Source: Takakia lepidozioides (taxonomy: Eukaryota; Streptophyta; Takakiopsida; Takakiales; Takakiaceae). From it: a stretch of DNA of 64,000 nucleotides. The stretch is taken from the NCBI GenBank assembly GCA_030704615.1, contig CM060733.1, forward strand, positions 15,252,001 to 15,316,000. The letters run 5' to 3'. This document shows positions 56,201 through 64,000 of the stretch, piece by piece. A program made the translations under genes and the position numbers. The notes under the pieces were generated by a model that did not search any database, was not told where the DNA came from, and saw nothing but the letters and a program-made list of their open reading frames with translations. Within the stretch, counting starts at the first letter, position 1; each line of letters starts with the position of its first letter.

Positions 56201-59051
56201 GTGCTATTTATGTTGTTTTACTGAAACGTGTTGAGTGCGGATACAGTATAGCAATTCCAAATCTCCTCATCAGTCTATTTACACAAGGATTCATGGACCA
56301 AGTCTGTGACAAACTGCATTTCAGTTGTTGTCTTGCATTTCCAGATAGGCTGAGTTTTCGTCAACTTTGTGGGGTTATCCAGGCAGGCAGACAGTAGTGA
56401 TGACTGCAAGTTGGTTACCTGAACTTGAGCAGCTGGTCAAAGACTTCACGAGTGACTTTGACCCTGTGAAGGTTTGTTACTTTCATGTACTCATGTTTGT
56501 CTGCATCTGGGTTTGTTGAAAGTATATCACCAGGTGATTGTTTCTGGTTAATGACCTTGTTTGAGTGTGACTGAGATGCATTGCTCCAAATCTGTCTCTA
56601 GTATGATAGTTGGCAGGTTATAGTTGCTTCTGGGGACACGAAGATATGAACAGAATTTTGCTTGGAACTGTCTGCCGAAGTCCTCCCCATGCTTGTTTCA
56701 CTGAGTTTGATGTGTTTGGACTCGTGCAGATTGTAGTTGAGGAGTCCAGAGGGTCACAGACATTAAGAGATGAACAGGAGGTCGCTCAAATTGTAGAGGT
56801 ATGATTTTCTGGCTTGAGGTGGCTGTGGAACAATGTTGCGTAGTGAGAAATACGGGGTGTGCCAGAGAGCATTAAAACAAGAGAAGGAGAAATAAATTCT
56901 TTCCTATCCATGGTAGAGCTCTGTTAACAACAAATTTTTTGGACTGAAGGTGTTAGAGGATACTAACCGAGACACCCGGCTGACTTCACTTCTCCGGGCA
57001 TTTCAAAAGGTTCAAAGGCAAGTACTTTCACATGCCTTACATGATCAATGTGTATGTTATTTCTACTGAGTATGATCTCCAATTCTGTACTGTGTCGGAT
57101 GCTGGGTGGTCTGTCTGCACACCTCCTAGGCTCACCATAAAAGGTAATATTATTGCAATGGAAGCTAACGGCCAGATCTAACGAGGAAACGATGAAACAG
57201 CTATGGACTAGGCAATGATTTTCTATGTGGAACTGAGATCCTCTGAATACTTTAAAAGCATCTGTTTATGTTAGTATATTATAGTGGTCATTGCCCGCAA
57301 CTAGATAGTAGATCAACATGTTTATTTGAGCTTGAGGGTTAAACCATGGTGTAGGAGTCAGACTTGTTCCATTCTCATGAGTTCAGCTGGAGTTGGTCTG
57401 GGTCTGCAGGAATCGTGTGTTGGTGTTTGTACTTTACAAAGAAGAAGCTGTGCACGTTGAAAGCCTTCTTCAACAGAGGTATGGGTTCTGTGCTGCTCGG
57501 GCCCCCTAGAAGCATGTTTTAGATTAATAATGTATACTTATGCAAGATCTCCTTTTTCCTGTGAATGCAGAGGGTGGAAAGTTGCAACAGTGCATGGTGG
57601 GAAATTTGAGACTGAGCGCAATGATGCAGTCCTCTCCTTTAAGGATGGCACACGCTCTGTCATGGTACCAGATGAAAATCCTTCCGACTTCATTCAACTA
57701 AGAATATTACTGGAACAGGATGGACACATACAATAATCATAACATAACCAAATTGTGCAGCAATATTGTCAGAGAGCAGGAAATAAATAGCAAAGGGACA
57801 GAAAGAGAAAGAAATGAAATCGAATGAAAGTTTAGAAAGAAAGAACCTTCATACGTCTGCAGGAAGGTCAAAGAGATTATGGGACAAAAACATGCAGGCA
57901 ACAAAAAAGGCAGTGGGGCCCTAAACATGCCCACAGAGAGTGAAATGAAATGAGATGGTACGTTATAACGGGGAGCTCAAAGAGCAGAAGCAACTAGAAC
58001 TGAAATGAAATGGTGTTTATAACATCCGTGAGAATCTCAAAGAGCTTAAGGGTCAAGAGGAAGAAAGAAACAAGAGAGAGGAGCCACAAACAGACAAAGA
58101 AACTAAAGCTCAAGGGATTGTCTAAGAGCCAACGCATCATGGAGGGGAAAGAAATGAAATGTGTGGAGAGATCAAAGAACTTGGGGACCAAGATAGCAAG
58201 AAACAATGAAACTAAGAAATATATTGTGTCTATGGAGGGGCTGCCCAAAGGGCCCAAGAGAAAGACAAGACATTTACCGTCCACCGGAAGGGGGAGAGAA
58301 GATTTTTGTAATTCCAAGAGCAAATGAAATGAGATGAAATGATACTTAATAAGGTCCCCGGAAAACTCAAAGAACTGAAGTGAAAATAGAAAGAAAGAAA
58401 TATCAGAACAGCTCCAAGAACTCGGCTGTGTTGCAGGTTGCTACGGATGTGGCCGTGCGAGGCCTCACAATACCCAATGTGGATTATGTAATCAACTACA
58501 GCTTTCCATACACCACTGAGGATTATGCCCTCCGAGTAGCTCAAACTGGCACAAGGAGGAGAAAAGGCATTGTGCACACTTTTTTCACTCCAGCTAATCA
58601 GGTGGGTTGGTTGGATGTGTTGCTTGAGATTGTTTGCCCCTCTAATACTTGTCATAATCCCCTAACAAGTATTAATTTTCCTCAGGTCAAAGTTGTAGAT
58701 CATCACTGCTTAATCGGAAGGGATCTGGCAAGAAATTGGCAGTGCAGATGGCCATGAGCTATATCACACCCAGTGTACCAATTATAAGCTTCTAGGCGTA
58801 GAAGCATTGGCACAGGCAGTTATACATGTAAGGTTGTGAAGTGACTGTGGAGAAGGTCACAAGTCACAACTCTGATAATCGTGTAAGACAAAGGGAATGA
58901 CATGGTTGGGCAGGCACATGCAGAGGAGCTGGTGAAGGTGTTGAGAGATGCAGGCCAGACGGTACCGGAAGAGCTCGTTGAGCTGACTCATACTTTTGCA
59001 AAGAAAAAAATCTGTGACTCGTCCAGGAACTGTATACTCGGTACACTATAA
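53214..59051 (+). CDS. DBP3/RH5-like DEAD-box protein with degenerate catalytic motifs
   Basis: Twelve exons: 53214-54975, 55123-55247, 55371-55469, 55761-55841, 56036-56114, 56383-56471, 56730-56798, 56950-57017, 57410-57478, 57571-57664, 58437-58601, 58914-59051. All phases agree, giving 945 aa. Intron 8 has a GC donor (57018). Residues 1-560 are a Lys/Arg/Glu/Gly-rich extension with an internal duplication. The helicase core matches the plant RH5 (yeast Dbp3) subfamily, nucleolar proteins for pre-rRNA processing: NRVLVFVLYKEEA, INYSFPYTTEDYA, VAHTFF-like and a LVKVLRDAGQTVP tail. But Walker A is GSGQT (Gln589), DEAD is HDAD (692-695), SAT is TAS (723-725), and HRIGRTGR is LRVAQTGT (877-884). 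PSREL and VATDVAVRG survive. With intact frame and splicing it looks like an expressed but ATPase-dead paralogue. A scaffold or RNA-binding role is inferred. Confidence 0.9.
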
Positions 59052-60617
59052 AAGAGGCCCACCATACAGTGCCTCGCTGTGTTGACTCTTCCGAGTTGAG
59101 TTATGGTCATTTCATTGTAACATATCCCTATCCACACATCTGAGAAACTCCGGCACGAGCGGTACATCTTGACTCAGGAAATTGGGCTATGGCTCACAAA
59201 CTTGAGGACAGCCCCTGTCGGACATCATTCTTCAAAGATCCGGGGTGTGTGGTTTTCATCCGGGTTATACAACAGGGAATGAAACTCAGCCTGTAGTGGC
59301 CATAGTGTTTTTTGACCGGCAGGAAAATTCCAACCTGAAGAGTTACTATTTGCCTCCTTTTTGCCTGCCGGGGCATTGTTAGAGACCTCAATCGGTACTT
59401 TGTGACGAGGGGCGATGAGGGAAAGACGGAGAATGAAGACAAACCTGGTCAGAGATGTCGATCGATGGTGTCTGGGCACTGCCAACAGTATGCCTGTTAC
59501 CCTGGCGCTGGTCAGTGTAGTGTATGGATAATTCTTATCAGTGGAACTATGTGGCTTTCGCTTCATTTGCATGCTTTGGACTGGTTCCAATTACGTAGGT
59601 GCTTGCCGATGTGCTTCTCTATCTTCCTGAAGAGCATGATGAGGGTGAGGGAGGGAAGGAAACTCCAAAGAACTCGAGGGACAAAAAAGAAGAGTAGCGA
59701 AGAAGAGTAGGGAAGTATATTCTCCTCAAACTCCACCTAAGTTACAACATTGATTACGATCTCTACTTCCCCTGGATGCCAGTCTTCTTCCAATTATGTG
59801 AAGCAACCTGATGGGTCCATGATCGAAGTCGACCTGTATTATAACATATCCGATCGGGAAGGGACACAGCTGGTCGCAACTAAAATAAGGCTAAGTTTTG
59901 GAGAACGTGGTTAGCGTCTACAGTTCTCTCCTTTGATGGTCCTCAAACACATATTGCAACGAGACTCGAGATAAAACGGCACTGACATTCATTGTGTTGC
60001 CAGAATTTGCCATATCTGGAATCCTATCTGGAGAGATTGTTGAGCTGTATAGATTGTCATTTCGTATTGATCTTTCAGTTGTTTTCATAAAGAAGTATGA
60101 CGAGGGGAGCTTCGCACTAAAAAAGGTCAGCAGCCATGGATTACCCCTGCCCAGTGGGCTGGTTATAGATACAAAAAGACTCGAGAGAGAGGGAAGCATC
60201 ATCATGAAGTTTTCATTCAACCTTTTCAAGAAAAATGTGACAACACAAAGTGTCTTCATCAGTCGAAGTCGAGATACGATCAAGAGGTCACAGTTAAACC
60301 GACGCAGTACGAGTTTGTAGGGGAGACTCAAAAATCCGTCGTGTATTGACAGACAATTTGAGCTCAGCAAACACTGATTTAATGTACATGGAAGGAATCG
60401 GAGGAAAACATATCGGGCAAAAGCCTGCACCTGGGATTAGCAGAATTCATGATCTTCCTGGTACTCCATGACTCCATGATCTGGTGGTGGCTCCTGGCAG
60501 GCTTGTCGCGGAGGAGCCCCAAAGGATGCATGGGACTCCAACATCTTCAGATTCCCAAGGCCCTTCGGATGGCACACTCACAAATTTGGGTTTCTGACTT
60601 AGAAATTACCCTGCAAG
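59052..60617. other. Intergenic between convergent genes; protein-like unrecognised stretches
   Basis: Plus-strand segments at about 59760-59925 (SNYVKQPDGSMIEVDLYYNI) and 59994-60320 (AISGILSGEIVELYRLSFRI, FIKKYDEGSFALKKVSSHG) have protein-like composition. They could be exons of an unrecognised gene or a decayed copy of one. I could not build a consistent model. The interval also holds the 3' ends of the helicase-like gene and the GDSL gene. Confidence 0.35.
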
Positions 60618-62617
60618 CTAAAGAGCAATCAGCTGCTTTATGTTCATGGGGTAGACATCATGGACATCTCCTTCATAGGCTCTGCGGCCCAATATGACAT
60701 TGGTAGCATCGGTGGGGTGGTAAGGATCCCAGAACACGTACTCCTGTCGGTTAGAACAATGGCTTACGCCGGGAAGACAAGCGATCAGGCCCCTGTAAGG
60801 TCCTACCGAACCACAGCACCCTTGGTCTTTGACCTTGAAGCCTGCACACCCGAATACCTTGATTAGGTACTATTATGTATCAGATTAGCCATACTGACAT
60901 TCCAACTATCGATCAAGGATGATATAGATCGTGTAAAGCTCCAGTTGAGATTAATCCCCGAACTGACTTCTAAATAGATCTGTCACCAGTTGACAAACCA
61001 TGTATCTACGTAACAGCACGCGCATGGTACAAGTGAATGTAGTGGAAACCAACCAAAGGTAGCGTAGTTACTGATGATGTCGGTCACGATATCATAAGCG
61101 TTGATGTAAACAAATTTCGCACCAGAAAGGTTGGCATTCAGTTCATCCACAAGCCCTCTCACTCTAACGTTAAAACTTTGGATGTCCTGATTCACTTGCT
61201 CATCGCACTCCCCATTGACTCGGAACCTGCTGGAGAGCTCGTAGGGAACACAGCCCAAGGGGCCCAGGGAAGCTATTGCGAATTTGCGAGCTCCCAGGTC
61301 ATATAATCTCTGCAGAAGCCATTTCAGTAGTGTTCAGACTACAAAAGTTCTTTGCCAGCAAATTCTTTACTAGTTACAGTTCTTCAAAGTCTTTTGCAGC
61401 GTGCAATTTGCAGATCCAAAAGATTCTGGCAGGTAAGGAGTGCCTCTAGAGATTCGCACTTTAAGTTGTGGACGGTAGGTTGTGATGAGTAGCTCATTGA
61501 GTTGTGGGACTGTCATGTTGCCAAGGGGTGACATCGGTTCATAGTAGTTGCTCAAAAAGTCATTGGCTCCCATGTTGACTGAGAATAAAGACCGGGATAT
61601 TAACTGAGATGCTGCCGGTTCGCGAAGAAGCTGAGTAATTTGTGCCCTGGTGTTGGTGAAGTACTCCAACTGTTTGTTCATAGATAAGCGCCCGATCTGT
61701 ACAAAGTCCAATGCTCAAGTGGGTTAAACTTGCAGGTCAAACAAATGTATGAATTGGGCTCATTGAAGAGAACAGTAGATTGGCTAACAGCAAGGACAAC
61801 GCCTGTATTTCAAAGGCGTGTGAAATATGTACAAATCGTTCTTTTTGCATACTGAACATTAAGAGGCTATCAGAAACGATTAGTTCGGGGTCAGTGGACT
61901 GCACAGTCACTCACCAAGCTGTAGCCGGAGGAGTCCAGGATGCCACCAGCTCCCGATGCGTAATTGACTCCGGAGAGTATGACCTGCCCTGTAGTATTAG
62001 GTGCCAAATATGGTGGTATGAAATTCGCAAGACCGAGTTGTTGCCCTGCAGGAGAGAAGAGTTTGAGGCCTCGGATCAGCTTCTGCAATATGTACAACTC
62101 AACTACAGGCTCAGGTGCTGGAGGAACTTTTGTTAACTTTTGTTAACACAAACATGATCTAGAAATGTGATGTCGGTCCAACAATACATATCATGTCAAG
62201 AGAACAATCTCAAAAACCACATGAAAGCACTCGAGGCTCCCAGATCACATACGCCAGCAGCATCTATTGGGTACGTCAGCTTCGGGGTTGCAAGGACTTT
62301 CCATGTGCAATTCTATATGTGTATGTATAATCTATGGTTTGCATTGGGATGGAAGGAGCAAGAGCCTTACCAAGAATATCAATAAACGTTCGTCCATTGG
62401 TGTAGCGTCCAGTCGGGCCGAAAGGAAAGTCAATCCCATTCGCAAGGAAATTGGATCGTGACAGTGTGGTGATGTAGTTATTATTGCCGCAGTCTGAGAG
62501 CGAGTCTCCGAATATAAAGATAGGCAGCGACGGGGTTGCCAGCACAGTCGAGCAGAGGAGCAGACAACCAAGGAGAAAATAAACCCCCATCACGCACCCG
62601 CAGTTTCTGGCCTCCAT
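60618..62617 (-). CDS. GDSL esterase/lipase, secreted
   Basis: Minus-strand exons 62617-62371, 62045-61915, 61696-61460, 61309-61054 and 60841-60618 join in frame to 364 aa, the usual size of the plant family. An N-terminal signal peptide (hydrophobic core about 10-26, cleavage near ATPSLP) predicts an apoplastic enzyme. The SGNH residues are all present: Ser39 in FIFGDSLSDCGNNNY, the block II glycine in GVNYASGAGG, Asn171 in GANDF, and Asp329/His332 in FWDPYHPT. A conserved ASLGPLGC block and paired cysteines (CC at 299-300) are also typical. Such enzymes hydrolyse ester bonds in lipids, cutin precursors or acylated phenolics; the substrate cannot be told from sequence. The five-exon structure is the standard one for the family. 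It is convergent with the helicase-like gene. No defects are seen. Confidence 0.96.
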
Positions 62618-63946
62618 CCGCCTCCCAGTAAAGAATCGAAGTATAAGTGTGATTCTGTATAAGAGCGAATGGCTGATGTATCAGTAATAGATGCCAAGCC
62701 AGAACTTTGGGTCCTGTAAATCTGTGTAGACCTGCATTGCATTCTATTCGTAGTCGATGCTAGCATTTATACGAGTTTTTTAAATTATTACCAGCTAGGC
62801 AGTTCAAGGTTGCAGACATGAAAACTAGAAATTTGGCCCGCGACATTGCTAACTAAAGTGTGATCAGGTTCTGATGTAAGCTGAGGGCCATGAAGCAATA
62901 TGGCTTTGCGAGCCGGCTTAATTGCTTTCCGAGCTACTCGTCCTCTTGTCATCTCTGTAGGACGCACTTGTACTAACTCCACTCGAAAGTCTTCATCTAG
63001 CAAGATCAGTATGTATCAACCTTTGCACAGCTGGTGACGGGAGCTAGCTAGATGTCTCCCAGGTGTGTTATGCTGTGGAAGTATCAGTACTGCTGATCGA
63101 TGAAGGGGAGATCCAGATACTGAAGTCATATTGAGAATGTGGATTTGACATTCGTCGTCTTGTCAATCGCTCAGTGCGCCTACGTCCTAATTGTCCAGTA
63201 GGTCCAACAGCAGGCAGATCTGTTGAACTCAATATTAGAGCAGGCCTCGCCAGTATTGTCTAGTGTGAATAGCATTTTTTCCGGAAAGTTATAATGTCAG
63301 AGGAGGAAACATACCTGGGTCTATGTTTGTAGCCAGAGTTGCCAACACCTCCGATGCAAGAAGCACTTGATAGTTATCAGGAACATGAAGGCATCCAGAA
63401 TGCAAGCCTGCGAATCTACACTAAAAAAGGTGGTAGGAAATACTTCAGGAGCAGAATTGTCTGGAAGGCGCATATGCTTGAACCTCGCGACTTAGACAGC
63501 CTGAGCAAGGATGTGACTAATAAGCAGCTGGAAGAAAGAACAAGGAGGCCTCTCAAGTGGATTGAATGAGGCGAAGCTGCGTCGATTGAGGAACCGTGGC
63601 ATTTAAGAACAAGAAAGACGTTACGAGTTACTACTAACTTTAGAGGGAAACCTTCAGACATTAAGGGATTGGATTTTACAGGGCTCTTCTTGATTGTGGG
63701 GGAGCTCAAAGAGTTGCTTTGGAATCCTAAACCATGAATGTTTCGAGACAGAGTTATGCTTGTAAACAAGAGGAAGAGTTCATGGGTGTGGCTCTGAAGT
63801 CATCATTCCTCTAATGTCCCGATTCCCTTTCCATTAAAACCCTATCAAAGCTGGAGACTCGAAGATCCGGCCACTGCCATGTCGATCCACCTAGCACCCA
63901 CATCCAACCGTCGCAAGTTACACAGCTGCAGCAGCAAATGCTTGTA
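62618..63946. other. Intergenic; unrecognised short ORFs
   Basis: Upstream region of the GDSL gene on its minus-strand side. A basic minus-strand frame (62788-63003) and a plus-strand frame (63339-63569, GGRKYFRSRIVWKAHMLE) have no family I recognise. Confidence 0.4.
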
Positions 63947-64000
63947 ATGGCTGCCACGACATTCTATTTGCGAACCCCTCTGGACGTGGGTGTTCATGAC
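63947..64000 (+). CDS. Possible start of a gene cut by the window end
   Basis: An ATG at 63947 opens a frame (MAATTFYLRTPLDVGVHD) that stays open to the edge. The Ala/Thr-rich start could be a plastid transit peptide. At 18 codons this is a weak suggestion. Confidence 0.2.
   Translation, partial: MAATTFYLRTPLDVGVHD

Noticed and set aside
57737-58400. A separate gene in the last long helicase intron
   Set aside because: Frames here arise from GAAATGAAATGAGA-type repetitive purine-rich sequence; no domain, and the flanking exons splice across it cleanly.
1-64000. CRISPR array, operon or prokaryotic system
   Set aside because: No direct-repeat/spacer arrays; introns and plant gene families show this is a eukaryotic nuclear region.

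Overview
This window is nuclear DNA of a land plant. The evidence is spliceosomal introns with GT-AG junctions, a PLS/DYW-type pentatricopeptide repeat (PPR) pseudogene, an oleosin, a plant-type GDSL lipase, and transposons that prime from plant initiator tRNA-Met. Low gene density, nested transposons and an expanded near-identical PPR family would fit a large-genome seed-free plant (fern, lycophyte or moss). That placement is an inference and not proven by the sequence.

I could reconstruct five apparently intact genes. They are a 145-aa oleosin (+, 17575-19228, 2 exons); a 331-aa ornithine-cyclodeaminase/mu-crystallin family enzyme of the SARD4 type (+, 21680-23312, 2 exons); a 371-aa SET-domain protein (+, 34996-37013, 3 exons); a 945-aa DBP3/RH5-like DEAD-box protein with every catalytic motif altered (+, 53214-59051, 12 exons); and a 364-aa secreted GDSL esterase/lipase (-, 60618-62617, 5 exons). 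All exon joins keep frame, which is strong support for the models.

The rest is mostly mobile DNA. 1-1205 is the 5' end of a minus-strand LTR retrotransposon whose LTR carries a perfect 129-bp palindrome. A solo LTR of the same family with a TCACG target duplication lies at 40792-41519. 1900-3930 holds a 122-bp satellite, a CACTA-like element and a dispersed repeat called R here. 3936-7742 is a decayed PPR-DYW locus next to a CACTA-like end. 8414-9414 and 50882-52964 are tRNA-derived SINEs interrupted by hAT elements. Four copies of one 284-299-bp hAT-type MITE lie at 10675, 13632, 16227 and 33043, all with 8-bp target duplications (three perfect, one 7/8). Three further tRNA-like SINE families are scattered.

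The most distinctive structure is a 5,468-bp CACTA-type element (44173-49640) with 29-bp inverted termini and a CCG target duplication. It sits in an R repeat whose uninterrupted form is also present in the window. It carries a transposase C-terminal remnant and a scrambled cargo of PPR-gene fragments related to the 4.3-7.7 kb PPR locus. A second SET-type fragment lies convergent to the intact SET gene, and a 74-bp block near the SET gene recurs at 10.6 kb, which suggests that the SET genes also belong to a mobile or duplicated unit.

The five genes do not form an obvious pathway. The oleosin promoter has ABRE and RY motifs typical of desiccation/seed-maturation control. SARD4-type enzymes make pipecolate for defence signalling. 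The helicase-like protein is predicted to be nucleolar and enzymatically inactive.
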